From Catenulispora sp. MAP5-51 (GTDB lineage: Bacteria; Actinomycetota; Actinomycetes; Streptomycetales; Catenulisporaceae): DNA of 64,000 bases. Made by a program: the position numbers and the translations under genes. The stretch is taken from the NCBI RefSeq assembly GCF_041261205.1, contig NZ_JBGCCH010000002.1, positions 711,191 to 775,190 on the forward strand. The letters run 5' to 3'. Below, piece after piece: positions 1-8,400 of the stretch. The notes under the pieces were generated by a model that was not told where the DNA came from, did not search any database, and saw nothing but the letters and a program-made list of their open reading frames with translations. Position 1 is the first letter of the stretch. Every line of letters starts with the position of its first letter.

Positions 1-128
1 CGAGATCGATACGGACGTCGCCGCCGGTGCGGCTGGCGGTGCGCACCTGGTGGCCGGCGGCGGTGAGGCGGGACGCGATGCGGCGGCCGGTCTTGCCGGT
101 GCCGCCGAGGATCAGGAAGTTCTTCATA
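1..128 (-). CDS. NAD(P)-binding (NmrA/SDR-like) protein, N-terminal part
   Basis: Only the first 42 codons lie in the window; the gene runs off the left edge. The protein begins MKNFLILGGTGKTGRR, which carries the GxxGxxG nucleotide-binding turn (residues 8-14) of a Rossmann fold at the extreme N-terminus, as in atypical short-chain dehydrogenases and NmrA-like redox sensors. The ATG sits just inside the divergent gap to the AraC-type regulator, which may control it. Substrate and exact subfamily cannot be told from this stub. Confidence 0.75.
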
Positions 129-218
129 TCTCCAGGGAACCGTGATCGCCCTGGACTCTCCATGGGAGAACGTCGCCAAAACCTTTGCCATCGTCTGGCG
201 CTCGTCTAGCCTGGGGTG

Positions 219-1220
219 ATGGACACGCTCAGCGACCTGCTCCGCCGCGGCGGGGCGGGGGACGCACAGGTGCGGCAGCTGATCCAGCGGCCGCCGTGGT
301 CGATGACGTATGCCGAGGCCCCGCCGCTCACGCTGTTCGCCACCCTCGGCGGGCACGCGGCGCTGCGGCTGGACGACGTGCCCTCGACACCGCCGGCCCA
401 CCTCCGCACCGGGGACATCGCGCTGGTCGCGCACAGCACGCGGCACACGATCTCCGACGATCTGGCGACCCCGCCGCAGGTGGTGATCAGCGGCGGCCGC
501 AAACAGTTCCTCGGCGATCCGGACAAGCACGCCGAGCTGGCGGCGAACCTGGCGCCGCGCACCTGGGGCGACGGCCTGCCCGGCGCGACCACCGTCCTGC
601 GCGGCATGTTCCAGCTCCGCGGCGAGGCCGGCCGGCGGCTGCTGGCGATCCTCCCGCCGCTGGTCGTCATCCCGGCCGGTCCGCGCACCGGCGCGGCCTT
701 GGACCTGCTGGCCTCCGAGGCCGCGCGCGACGAACCCGGCCAGGAGGCCGTCCTGCACCGCTCGCTGGACCTGGTGCTGGTCCTGGCGATGCGGTCGTGG
801 TGCGCGGGCTTCGGCCCGGCCGACCCGTCCTGGTACAGCGCCCTCGCCGACCCCTCGATCGGCACCGCCCTGGACCACCTGCACACCGATCCGGCGCGGC
901 GCTGGACGGTCGCCGACCTCGCAGCCACCGCCGGCCTGTCCAGGGCCGCCTTCGCGGCCCGCTTCACCGAGCTGGTCGGGCAGCCGCCGATGGCCTACCT
1001 GGCCGGCTGGCGCATGGCGCTGGCCGCCGACCTGCTGCGCGAGGACGCCGGGACGACGGTCGCGGCCGCCGCGCAGGCGGTCGGGTATCAGGACGCGTTC
1101 GCGTTCAGCGTGGCCTTCAAGCGGGCGAAGGGGATGAGCCCTTCGCAGTGGGGACGCGCGGGCGCCGACGCATCCGTCGCATCCGACGCACCGCTCAGCG
1201 CGACCCCGCGTACAAGGTAG
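219..1220 (+). CDS. AraC family transcriptional regulator
   Basis: A 333-residue regulator. The N-terminal two thirds resemble the cupin-type AraC-binding domain found in regulators of redox and SDR genes (a sensor barrel around residues 10-190). The last ~100 residues form the double helix-turn-helix of the AraC/XylS family, with the recognisable stretches WTVADLAATAGLSRAAFAARF and VGYQDAFAFSVAFKRAKGMSPSQW. A GTG directly precedes the chosen ATG; either could start translation. It is divergent from the truncated NAD(P)-binding gene, which is its most likely target (inference). Its 3' end overlaps the convergent lipoprotein gene by 26 bases. Confidence 0.9.
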   Translation: MDTLSDLLRRGGAGDAQVRQLIQRPPWSMTYAEAPPLTLFATLGGHAALRLDDVPSTPPAHLRTGDIALVAHSTRHTISDDLATPPQVVISGGRKQFLGDPDKHAELAANLAPRTWGDGLPGATTVLRGMFQLRGEAGRRLLAILPPLVVIPAGPRTGAALDLLASEAARDEPGQEAVLHRSLDLVLVLAMRSWCAGFGPADPSWYSALADPSIGTALDHLHTDPARRWTVADLAATAGLSRAAFAARFTELVGQPPMAYLAGWRMALAADLLREDAGTTVAAAAQAVGYQDAFAFSVAFKRAKGMSPSQWGRAGADASVASDAPLSATPRTR

Positions 1221-2031
1221 CCAGCTTCCCGGCGGCGACCTTCACGTCGTGCTGCACCGCGCTGGCCCCCGGGTCCTTCGCCACGGACGGCCCGGACACG
1301 TTCACCACGGTCAGGCTGTTGCCACGAAGGATGACCGCCATGTAGTCGATGCCCTGGACGCCCCCGGCCGAGGCCGGCTGGCCCGGCGCGCTGATGACGA
1401 CCCGGATGCCGTAGCTGTTGGCCACGCCGTTGGGCGCCATGTTCGTGATCGAGTACGCCGCCGGCGCGTCCGTCCACTGGAAGCGGCTCGCGCAGCCCGC
1501 GAGCCAGCCGCGGTGCTTGGCGAAGTCCGAGCTGGCGGAGGCCGCGGACGCGTAGGTGATCACCGACTCGGTGACCTGCGAAGTGTCCGAGGCCGACCAC
1601 GACATGGAGCGCATCTTCACCCAGGCGGGATTGTGCGGGTAGGTGGGGTCCGGGTACTGCGGACGCACGACCGGGTCGCAGTTGTCCGGGTCGACGATCT
1701 GCGAGGCGGGGACGGCCGGGTTGGTGACCTGCTGCCACGACCCGCCCGAGGACGGCACGAGGTCGGCCGTCGAGAGCATCGCGATGTCGGGGATGTCGGG
1801 CTGGCCCGAGGTCTGCTTCGGCGGTGCGGTCTGGTTGGACGAGGTCGGCGCGCTCGACGAGGCCGACGGGGCCGACGAGCCGGCCGTCGTGGCCGGATCA
1901 GCCGGGGAGGAAGCCGTCGCCGGAGCCGCCCCGGCCGCCGCGCCGGCCTTGGACGGTGACGACGCGCAGGCGCTGAGCCCGACGGCCGACACCGCCAGGA
2001 CGACCGCGGCGACCGTTGCCTTGATGTTCAT
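1195..2031 (-). CDS. Secreted lipoprotein of unknown function
   Basis: A 278-residue protein with a lipoprotein signal peptide: MNIKATVAAVVLAVSAVGLS followed by a Leu-Ser-Ala-Cys lipobox, so lipidation at the Cys near residue 22 and membrane anchoring are expected. A low-complexity Ala/Ser/Thr/Pro linker to about residue 75 precedes a globular domain with several Cys residues, as in small actinobacterial substrate-binding or sensor-like lipoproteins. I do not recognise a named domain. Reading frame is open further upstream, but a good GGGAGGA ribosome site lies 6 bases before the chosen ATG. No neighbour suggests a role. Confidence 0.8.
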   Translation of the reverse strand: MNIKATVAAVVLAVSAVGLSACASSPSKAGAAAGAAPATASSPADPATTAGSSAPSASSSAPTSSNQTAPPKQTSGQPDIPDIAMLSTADLVPSSGGSWQQVTNPAVPASQIVDPDNCDPVVRPQYPDPTYPHNPAWVKMRSMSWSASDTSQVTESVITYASAASASSDFAKHRGWLAGCASRFQWTDAPAAYSITNMAPNGVANSYGIRVVISAPGQPASAGGVQGIDYMAVILRGNSLTVVNVSGPSVAKDPGASAVQHDVKVAAGKLATLYAGSR

Positions 2032-2099
2032 GCGTTTCCTCCCCAGGACTGCGCTTGCCTCTCGACCATGAAGACGTCCCACTCACGGGGAGGTTGCGT

Positions 2100-2786
2100 C
2101 TATCCCAGTCCGCTGATCACCCGGGCGAGCATCCGCTCGAAGGTCTCGTCGGCGTCCGGCGGTTCCGCCCCGCTCTCGGCCATCGCCTCCGCCAGGCGGG
2201 GATAGGCGCCCGACGCGACGGCGGCGGCCAGATAGCGCGCGTTGGACGCGGCGAACTCGCGCACGTCGCCGGTCGTGCCGAGCGCCTGCTGCTGCGCCAC
2301 CTCGTAGCCGACGTGGCTCGCCACGAACCCGCTGACCAGGGCGAAGGCCTCGGTGCCCGCCCGCGGCGACAGGCCCGAGGGGGCGAGCAGGGCCAGCGCG
2401 TGGTCCAGGGCCCGCAGGGTGTTCGGCCCCAGCGTGCGGCGGCCGGTGAGGGCGACCGGCAGCCAGGGGTGGCGGTGCATCAGCGCCCGCTGTTCCCGGG
2501 CGAAGGCGGCCAGGTCCGCGCGCCAGTCGCCGGTCGGCGGCGGCAGCGGCTGCTCGCCCGTCACGGCGTCGATCATCAGCTCCAGGAGCGCGTCGCGTTC
2601 GGACACGTACGTGTAGAGCGACATCGTGCCCGAGCCGAGCGCGGCGGCCACGCCGCGCATGGTCAGCGCCGACAGGCCTTCGGCGTCCGCCACGCCGACG
2701 GCGGTGGCGACCACCGCCTCCCGGGTGTGCGCCGGCGGCCGACCCCGGTGGTGGCGGCGCTCGGACCACAGCGTTTCGGGATCCAC
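2100..2786 (-). CDS. TetR family transcriptional regulator
   Basis: A 229-residue TetR repressor with a classical N-terminal helix-turn-helix (ADAEGLSALTMRGVAAALG then SLYTYVSERDALL) and a C-terminal ligand domain like TetR_C_1. The reading frame is open further 5' (GTG at 2834, TTG at 2840), but the GTG at 2786 has an AGGGG ribosome site 8 bases upstream and puts the helix-turn-helix at the usual distance from the N-terminus. It is divergent from the CocE-type hydrolase; the gap holds a perfect palindrome that is likely its operator, so it probably represses the hydrolase and perhaps itself. Confidence 0.88.
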   Translation of the reverse strand: MDPETLWSERRHHRGRPPAHTREAVVATAVGVADAEGLSALTMRGVAAALGSGTMSLYTYVSERDALLELMIDAVTGEQPLPPPTGDWRADLAAFAREQRALMHRHPWLPVALTGRRTLGPNTLRALDHALALLAPSGLSPRAGTEAFALVSGFVASHVGYEVAQQQALGTTGDVREFAASNARYLAAAVASGAYPRLAEAMAESGAEPPDADETFERMLARVISGLG

Positions 2787-2854
2787 GCCTTGATTCCCCT
2801 GGTTCGGTCGGCCGATTCGCGAGATCGGTTGCACAGACAATCTTGCCAGTTTTA

Positions 2855-2875
2855 TTCTCGTACATGGTACGAGAA
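2855..2875. promoter_or_regulatory. Palindromic TetR operator
   Basis: Perfect inverted repeat with 9-base arms TTCTCGTAC and GTACGAGAA around a 3-base spacer ATG. It lies between a divergent TetR repressor and a hydrolase gene, 48 bases before the hydrolase start, the expected place for an operator. Confidence 0.8.
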
Positions 2876-2923
2876 CTACCTGAGAACAGCCCCGGAACAG
2901 CCCAGCAACGAGGAGCCGCCACC

Positions 2924-4510
2924 ATGAAACTGCCGCTCAGCACCCGCATCGCGCGCCGAACCCTCGGCGGGCTGCCCGCGCCGCGGTTCGCCGTGTCCTA
3001 CGAACCCCGCCTGCCGGTGCCGATGGCCGACGGCGTGGAACTGCTGACCGACCACTACTTCCCGGCAAGCCCCGGGCCGCAGGACTTCCCGACCCTGCTC
3101 GTGCGCTCGCCGTACGGCCGCGGCTTCCCCTGGGCCGCGCTGTACGGCGCCGCCTTCGCCGAGCAGGGATTCCATGTCCTGATCCAGAGCGCCCGGGGCA
3201 CCGCCGGCTCGGGCGGGGTCTTCCAGCCCTGGCGCGACGACGGTCCCGACGGCCGCGCGACGCTCGGCTGGCTGCGCCGACAGTCCTGGTTCGACGGCCG
3301 GCTCGGCCTGGTCGGGCCCAGCGCGATGGCCTACGCGCAGTGGGCGCTGGCCGCGGATCCGCCGCCGGAGCTGCGGGCGATGGTCGTGCACGTCCCGCTC
3401 CACAACCCGCACGGCTTCTTCCACCGGAACGGCGTGTTCGCCCTCGAGGACGCGCTGATCGCGACCACGGCGGTCCAGACCCAGCACCTCGGGCCGCGCC
3501 GGTTCCTCGGCGCGACGCTGCGGCTGGCCACGGCGATGAAGCGGATCGTCCGGGCCGAGTCGCCGATCGAGGCGTACGCCCGGGCCATGGGCCGCAGCCC
3601 CGCATTCCTGACCGGCGCCGCGGCCCATCCCGATCCCGGTGACGGCTACTGGCAGGGCACGGATCTGCGGGACGCGGCCGACGGCCTCCCGGTCCCGACG
3701 CTGGTGGTCAGCGGCTGGACCGATGTGGCCCTGGACCAGGCGCTCCAGCAGTACGGCCGGCTGCCCGCCGGGCACCGGTCGCTGCTGATCGGGCCCTGGA
3801 CCCACACCACGGCGTTCCAGCGAGGCGTCGCCACGGTCTTCGCCGAGTCTCTGACCTGGCTGCGCGGGCACCTCGCCGATCCCGTGCCGCCGAAAGAGCA
3901 GGTGCGGGTGGCTCTCGGCGGCACCGGCGAGTGGCGTGACCTGTCGGCCTGGCCGCCGGCAGCCGTTCCGGTCTCCTGGTATCCGCATCCTGACGGCGGC
4001 CTGGTCCGGCAGTCGCCTCCGCCGGACACGGCAGCCGGGACTGTGCGATTCGACCCTGCCGATCCGACGCCGTCGATCGGCGGGAACGGCCTCGGCCAGA
4101 AGGCCGGCGTCCGCGACAACGCGGCGGTGGAGCAGCGCGACGACGTCCTCGTCTTCACCGGCGCGCCGCTGACCGAAGCAGTCGAGGTGATCGGGACGGT
4201 AGCCGCCGAGATGCTGGTTGATCCCGGTATCGGAGCGGATTCCGCGACGCTGTTCGTCCGGCTCTGCGACGTCGACGAACGCGGCCGCTCCTGGAATGTG
4301 TGCGACGGCATCACGCGAATCGTCGCCGACACCTCACGGCGGCCGGTCGCGGTCACCGTCGCGATGTCCTCAACGGCCCACCGCTTCCTGCCCGGACACC
4401 GAATACGCGTCCAGATCAGCGGCGGGGCCCACCCGCGCTTCGCCGCCGCCCGGGAGGCCTTCCATATCGAGGTCCGTTCCGGCTCCGCGATCGTGCTCCC
4501 CGTGGTCTGA
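2924..4510 (+). CDS. CocE/NonD family alpha/beta hydrolase (X-Pro dipeptidyl-peptidase S15 type)
   Basis: A 528-residue serine hydrolase of the CocE/NonD group, which includes cocaine esterase, glutaryl-7-ACA acylase and X-Pro dipeptidyl peptidases. The N-terminal alpha/beta fold shows the family start (VPMADGVELLTDHYFP), the GPSAMAYAQW nucleophile elbow with Ser at about 133, and later acid and base regions (SGWTDVALDQALQQY; IGPWTHTTAFQ). The C-terminal third is the jelly-roll domain of the family, ending in HRIRVQISGGAHPRF. The ATG with an AACGAGGAG ribosome site fixes the start; the frame is open 27 codons upstream. Probably repressed by the divergent TetR. The substrate is unknown. Its stop codon lies in a 15-base triplicated repeat. 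Confidence 0.88.
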   Translation: MKLPLSTRIARRTLGGLPAPRFAVSYEPRLPVPMADGVELLTDHYFPASPGPQDFPTLLVRSPYGRGFPWAALYGAAFAEQGFHVLIQSARGTAGSGGVFQPWRDDGPDGRATLGWLRRQSWFDGRLGLVGPSAMAYAQWALAADPPPELRAMVVHVPLHNPHGFFHRNGVFALEDALIATTAVQTQHLGPRRFLGATLRLATAMKRIVRAESPIEAYARAMGRSPAFLTGAAAHPDPGDGYWQGTDLRDAADGLPVPTLVVSGWTDVALDQALQQYGRLPAGHRSLLIGPWTHTTAFQRGVATVFAESLTWLRGHLADPVPPKEQVRVALGGTGEWRDLSAWPPAAVPVSWYPHPDGGLVRQSPPPDTAAGTVRFDPADPTPSIGGNGLGQKAGVRDNAAVEQRDDVLVFTGAPLTEAVEVIGTVAAEMLVDPGIGADSATLFVRLCDVDERGRSWNVCDGITRIVADTSRRPVAVTVAMSSTAHRFLPGHRIRVQISGGAHPRFAAAREAFHIEVRSGSAIVLPVV

Positions 4511-4552
4511 TCTCACACGGCCTGATCTCACGCGGCCTGATCTCACACGGCC
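4508..4552. repeat. Three 15-base tandem repeats at convergent gene ends
   Basis: The unit TGATCTCACACGGCC occurs three times in a row (the middle copy has one change). Each unit holds TGA on the plus strand and TCA, a stop on the minus strand. The hydrolase stops in the first copy and the ArsR gene in the third. Confidence 0.9.
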
Positions 4553-5133
4553 GGCGGATCCTCCGGCGGTTCCGGGACGACGAACATCCGCAAGGCCATC
4601 ATCCGCGCGCCCTCCGGCGCCTCGCGCTGATCGGCGTGCCCGTACTTCCACTGCAGCTCGTTGTACTCGCGCAGGAACCCGGCTAGTTCTTCCTTGCCCA
4701 TCCAGAACCCGCCGCGATACGCCTGAGCCCACCCTTCGGGTCCCTCGTACTGCGTGAGCATCCGGTAGTAGAGGTCGATGTCGTGCTTCGCCTGCGCCTT
4801 CACCCGATCGGCGAGCGCGGCGAACTCGGCGGGGTCCATCGTGGCCGGATCCGGCGCCTCCACCGAGATCGGCAGCGCCCGCCACCAGCGCTCGCGGCCG
4901 GCGGAGCGCTCCGGGATCTCCTCGACGAACCGCAGCTCGGCGAGCTTGCGCAGGTGGTAGCTGGTGGTACCGGTGCTCTCGCCGAGGGCCTTGGCCAGGC
5001 TCGTGGAGTTGGCCTCCCGGTGCTGCTGCAGGTACGCGAGCATCCGGCGGCGCAGCGGATTGGCCAACACGCGGAAGACGGTGGACCGGTCGCCGTCCGG
5101 GCCGCCGACCGGTTCGGGAGGGGTTTGGGGCAC
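4543..5133 (-). CDS. ArsR-type winged-helix transcriptional regulator
   Basis: A 196-residue protein with an N-terminal winged helix of the ArsR/helix_turn_helix_5 type: STVFRVLANPLRRRMLAYLQ, then LAKALGESTGTTSYHLRKLAE, and a wing FVEEIPERSAGRERWWRALP. The Cys pair of metal sensors is absent. The C-terminal ~100 residues are rich in aromatic and acidic residues and are of a type common in actinobacterial ArsR-like regulators without known ligand. GTG start. It is convergent with the hydrolase gene and faces upstream towards the TetR/Ohr pair, but no operator was seen near it. Confidence 0.85.
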   Translation of the reverse strand: MPQTPPEPVGGPDGDRSTVFRVLANPLRRRMLAYLQQHREANSTSLAKALGESTGTTSYHLRKLAELRFVEEIPERSAGRERWWRALPISVEAPDPATMDPAEFAALADRVKAQAKHDIDLYYRMLTQYEGPEGWAQAYRGGFWMGKEELAGFLREYNELQWKYGHADQREAPEGARMMALRMFVVPEPPEDPPAV

Positions 5134-5208
5134 GGCGTCACCCTATCCCGGGGCCGACGGCATGCAGAGAGTTCTGCAAAAGGGTTTTGCAGAGCTGGGG
5201 AGGAACGC

Positions 5209-5739
5209 TCAGACCACAGCGAGCGCGGTCTCCACACCGGCCCGCACGGCGTCCTGGTCCCCCAGGCCGCCGGCCACGGTGATGCCGTCGCGCACCAGCA
5301 GGAGCAGGTCGGCCTTCCGGTCGGGGTCGGGGCGGCCGGCCGCGACGAGGGCGTCGCGCATCAGGCCGCGGTACCAGGCGCGGTAGTCGTCGACGACGTG
5401 CCGCACCGGGTGGCCGGGGTCGGAGAACTCGGCGGCCGCGTTCAGGAACGGGCAGCCGCGGAACCCGGGGCCGGCGCTCACCTCGGCCAGCTTGGCCAGG
5501 ATCGCCTCGATGTGCTCGACGCCGCCGCCGGGGACGGCGGCCAGCATGGCCCGCTGACGCTCGTACTCGGTCGTCAGGTAGGCCAGGACCAGGTCTTCCT
5601 TGGACTTGAAGTGGTGGTAGAAGGTCGCCTTCGCGACGCCGGCCTCGGCGATCACCCGGTCGACGCCGACCGTGTGGATGCCCTCGGCGTAGAAGAGCCG
5701 GGTGGCGGTTTCCAGGACGCGGGCGCGGGCTTGACTCAC
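5209..5739 (-). CDS. TetR family regulator, probable repressor of ohr
   Basis: A 176-residue TetR regulator: helix-turn-helix at residues ~8-50 (LETATRLFYAEGIHTVGVDRVIAEAGVAKATFYHHFKSKEDLV pattern) and a C-terminal domain with a conserved FRGCPFLNAAAEF stretch whose Cys (about residue 85) is shared by TetR proteins of the AcnR/YxaF-like group. It starts with GTG. The gene is divergent from the Ohr gene, and the 100-base gap has two AGACAGATCTGTCT palindromes. Ohr is more often controlled by MarR-type OhrR, so a TetR partner is less usual. A thiol-based peroxide sensor is possible (inference from the Cys), but unproven. Confidence 0.88.
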   Translation of the reverse strand: MSQARARVLETATRLFYAEGIHTVGVDRVIAEAGVAKATFYHHFKSKEDLVLAYLTTEYERQRAMLAAVPGGGVEHIEAILAKLAEVSAGPGFRGCPFLNAAAEFSDPGHPVRHVVDDYRAWYRGLMRDALVAAGRPDPDRKADLLLLVRDGITVAGGLGDQDAVRAGVETALAVV

Positions 5740-5743
5740 GCAC

Positions 5744-5804
5744 TTGACGGTACCAGACAGATCTGTCTACTGTATGCAGCGAACCAGACAGACAGATCTG
5801 TCTG
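5744..5804 (+). promoter_or_regulatory. Promoter and twin palindromic operators of the ohr gene
   Basis: TTGACG (5744-5749) and TACTGT (5768-5773) are an 18-base-spaced -35/-10 pair reading towards ohr. A perfect 14-base palindrome AGACAGATCTGTCT fills the spacer (5755-5768), and a 16-base one, CAGACAGATCTGTCTG, lies at 5789-5804. Their centres are 35 bases apart. Repressor at the first site would cover the promoter. Confidence 0.75.
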
Positions 5805-5839
5805 GTAGCCCGATCGTCCCGCCGCTCTGGAGGCCCGCC

Positions 5840-6253
5840 ATGAAGCCCATCTACACCGCCGTCGCCACCTCCGTCGGCCGCGAAGGCCGCTCGTTCACCG
5901 ACGACGGCAAGCTCGACCTGAACATGTCGTTCCCGGAGTCGCTGGGCGGCAACGGCCAGGGCACCAACCCCGAGCAGCTGTTCGCCGCCGGCTACTCGGC
6001 GTGCTTCGCCAGCGCCATGCAGCTGGTCGCCAAGCAGCAGGGGCTGGACGTCTCCGAGGCGTCGGTGACCGCCGAGGTCACGCTGAACTCCCTGGACGGC
6101 GGCGCCTTCGGCCTGTCGGTGGTGCTGCGCGCCGAGCTCCCGGAGGCGCTGCACGGCGAGAAGGGCCAGGCCCTGCTCGAGGCCACGCACCAGGTCTGCC
6201 CGTACTCCAACGCCACGCGCGGCAACATCCCGGTCGAGATCGTCGTCGAGTAA
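5840..6253 (+). CDS. ohr: Organic hydroperoxide reductase Ohr (OsmC/Ohr family)
   Basis: A 138-residue cytosolic thiol peroxidase that reduces organic hydroperoxides, typically with lipoylated partners. It has both family cysteines: Cys55 in AAGYSACFASAM (peroxidatic) and Cys120 in HQVCPYSNATRGN (resolving), plus the N-terminal YTAVATSVGREGR and the GTNPEQLFAAGYSAC block. Length matches the family. The frame is open 32 codons upstream, but the ATG follows a CTGGAGG ribosome site and gives the usual MKPIYTA start. Divergent from a TetR regulator, with two operators in the gap. Confidence 0.93.
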   Translation: MKPIYTAVATSVGREGRSFTDDGKLDLNMSFPESLGGNGQGTNPEQLFAAGYSACFASAMQLVAKQQGLDVSEASVTAEVTLNSLDGGAFGLSVVLRAELPEALHGEKGQALLEATHQVCPYSNATRGNIPVEIVVE

Positions 6254-6259
6254 CGAGCA

Positions 6260-6272
6260 CCCCCCAGGGGGG
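6260..6272. terminator. Short GC hairpin between convergent genes
   Basis: CCCCCC, A, GGGGGG forms a short stem between the converging Ohr and DUF3052 genes. There is no T tract, so the terminator call is tentative. Confidence 0.35.
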
Positions 6273-6282
6273 CGACCGCCCC

Positions 6283-6702
6283 TCAGTTCTTGGCGCCGCC
6301 CTTGAACGGTTCCTCGCCGGGCTTGTCCGCGCGGAACCGCAGGGCGGACCAGACCTCGTCGATCGCGACCTGGCCGTTCGGCCGCATGCCGAAGGCCACG
6401 ACGATCGGCCACAGGCTGTCGCGGTTGATGTCGGTCCGGTTCGCCTTCGGGTAGGCGATCCAGACCACCGGCGGCTTGGTGATGTCGGCCTTGTTCGCGG
6501 TCAGCAGGGCCCGGACGGAGTCGGCGTCGTCGGCGTACAGGACCGCGACGTCGGCCGAGGCCAGCTCGTCGGTGCGGTCCGCACCCGCCGGGAGCTCGCC
6601 GACCGCGGCGAACCGGTCGGGGTGCGAGGTCCACACGGATCGGCCCGGCTTGATGGCGAGCTTCTCGGCGACGGTCTGCACCTTCTTGTTCAGCGTGGCC
6701 AT
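6283..6702 (-). CDS. DUF3052 family protein
   Basis: A 139-residue protein with the layout of the DUF3052 family: an N-terminal KLAIKPGRSVW segment, a central DVAVLYADD strand, the signature WIAYPKANRTDINRD, and a C-terminal VAIDEVWSALRFR. No catalytic residues are known for this family; in actinomycetes it is often found alone. The ATG has a GGAGGAC ribosome site 4 bases upstream. It sits alone between the Ohr gene, with which it converges, and a strong terminator upstream of its promoter. Function unknown. Confidence 0.75.
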   Translation of the reverse strand: MATLNKKVQTVAEKLAIKPGRSVWTSHPDRFAAVGELPAGADRTDELASADVAVLYADDADSVRALLTANKADITKPPVVWIAYPKANRTDINRDSLWPIVVAFGMRPNGQVAIDEVWSALRFRADKPGEEPFKGGAKN

Positions 6703-6791
6703 GGAGTCCTCCGGCGGTTCGTGGCGTACTCGGCGTTCACAGCGAGCGGCGTTCGCGCTCCCAGTGCAACAGACGATGCCGCCCCGCGAAA

Positions 6792-6835
6792 CTCATCGGC
6801 GCCGGTCCCCTTGAAGGGGGACCGGCGCCGATGAG
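6792..6835 (-). terminator. Strong terminator after the MFS transporter gene
   Basis: A perfect 19-base-pair stem (CTCATCGGCGCCGGTCCCC and its complement) around a 6-base loop, 33 bases past the MFS stop codon. No T tract follows, as is common in high-GC actinomycetes. Confidence 0.85.
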
Positions 6836-6867
6836 CGCTCAGGCGTCCGTGACGCCGGCTGGTGACC

Positions 6868-8391
6868 TCAGCCGACCATCATGTCCTTCTCCCGCAGGAC
6901 CAGGACGTCGAGCTCGTCTTCGAGTTCCTCGGCGAGGGTCGTCTCCACCGGGGTGCGGCGGCCGCGCAGCAGCCCGCCGGCCAGGATCAGCAGTCCGCCG
7001 ACCGTGGCCACGGCCACGAACACCAGGACCGGCCGGTAGCTGGAGAGCACCTGCGCGTTGGTCTGGGCGGCGTTGCCGCCGTTGGCGGCGATGATCGCGG
7101 TCGAGGCGGCCAGCACCACGGTGATGCCGACCTGCAGGGCCGTGTTCAGCAGTCCGGAGACCAGGCCCTGCTCCTCGTCGGCGATGCCGGAGGCGGCCTG
7201 CACGTTGATCGCCGGGAAGGCCATCCCGAAGCCCAGGCCCAGCAGCACGATCGAGGGCAGGATCACCCACCAGCTCGGGGTCTGGCCGATGCGCAGGAAC
7301 TGCAGGTAGCCCAGCGACAGGGCGGCGAAGCCGGCGACGCCGACCCGGGCCGTGCCGTACTTGTTGAGGACGTCGGCGATCTTGAAGCTGGCGACCAGGA
7401 CGATCAGGCCGGCCGGCAGGAACGCCAGGGCGGTGTGCAGCGCGCTCCACTTGGAAAGCGTCTGCAGGTACTGCGTCACCACGAACTGGAACGAGGCGTA
7501 CCCGCCGAACATCAGGCCGCCGCCGATCAGCGCCCGGATCAGCGACGGCGAGCGCAGCACGCCCAGGCGCACCAGCGGGTTGGCCACCCGCAGCTCGGTC
7601 GCGACGAAGCCCGCCGCCAGCGCGGCCGCGCCCAGGAAGGTCCCGATCGTGACCGGCGCGAGCCAGCCGACCTGCGGGGCCCGCACGATGCCGAAGACCA
7701 GCAGCAGCACCGAGCCGGTGCTGGTCACCGCGCCCAGGATGTCGTACCCGCCGCGCTGCTCCCGGGCGACCGGCTGGTCGCGGTGGATCAGCTTGGCGCC
7801 GACGGCCAGGATCAGCGCCGCCACCGGCGCCGGCACCAGCAGCGTCCAGCGCCAGCCGACCTCGGTGAGCAGGCCGGAGAGCACCAGGCCGAGCGAGAAC
7901 CCGGCGGCGCCGCAGGTGGTGTAGATGCTCAGGGCCCGGTTGCGGTCCGGCCCCTCGGCGAACGTGGTGGTGATGATGGACAGGCCCGCGGGGGCGGTGA
8001 AGGCCGCGCTGATCCCCTTCACGAACCGGGTCGCGATCAGCAGGCTGCCGTCGTCGACCAGGCCGGACAGCAGCGAGGCCACCGCGAAGACCGCCAGCGC
8101 GGTCAGGAACACCCGGCGCCGGCCGAGCAGGTCCGCCGCACGTCCGCCGAGCAGCAGGAATCCGCCGTAGCCGAGGACGTAACCGCTGACGACCCACTGC
8201 AACGACGAGGTGGACAGGTTCAGGGATTCACGGATCGACGGCAGCGCCACGCCGACCATCGAGGTGTCGAGCGCGTCGAGGAACAGGGCGCCGCACAGGA
8301 CTATCAGGGCGCCCCACAAGCGGAGCGGCCAGCGTCCCGACGCGGCGGACTCGCCGGGACGCAGGGTTGTTGTGGTGTCGCTGTGGCTCAT
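6868..8391 (-). CDS. MFS drug efflux transporter (DHA2/EmrB-QacA type)
   Basis: A 507-residue membrane protein with about 14 hydrophobic segments. It has the DHA2 signatures: motif D1 near LDALDTSMVGVALPSIRESLN, motif A GGRAADLLGRRRVFL in loop 2-3, and motif C-like glycine-rich segments (GAAGFSLGLVLSGLLTEVGWRWTLL). Such pumps use the proton gradient to export hydrophobic drugs or host metabolites. The chosen ATG has no Shine-Dalgarno; the frame stays open far upstream, so the start is by homology (cytosolic tail of ~25 residues) and the transcript may be leaderless. It is divergent from a MarR regulator with a striking repeated control region between them. Confidence 0.9.
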   Translation of the reverse strand: MSHSDTTTTLRPGESAASGRWPLRLWGALIVLCGALFLDALDTSMVGVALPSIRESLNLSTSSLQWVVSGYVLGYGGFLLLGGRAADLLGRRRVFLTALAVFAVASLLSGLVDDGSLLIATRFVKGISAAFTAPAGLSIITTTFAEGPDRNRALSIYTTCGAAGFSLGLVLSGLLTEVGWRWTLLVPAPVAALILAVGAKLIHRDQPVAREQRGGYDILGAVTSTGSVLLLVFGIVRAPQVGWLAPVTIGTFLGAAALAAGFVATELRVANPLVRLGVLRSPSLIRALIGGGLMFGGYASFQFVVTQYLQTLSKWSALHTALAFLPAGLIVLVASFKIADVLNKYGTARVGVAGFAALSLGYLQFLRIGQTPSWWVILPSIVLLGLGFGMAFPAINVQAASGIADEEQGLVSGLLNTALQVGITVVLAASTAIIAANGGNAAQTNAQVLSSYRPVLVFVAVATVGGLLILAGGLLRGRRTPVETTLAEELEDELDVLVLREKDMMVG

Positions 8392-8400
8392 GCGTTGGAG

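Noticed and set aside
5138..6634. A 498-codon minus-strand open frame
   Set aside because: It overlaps the TetR, Ohr and DUF3052 genes, which have clear families; its translation is Arg/Gly/Pro-rich shadow sequence of high-GC DNA.
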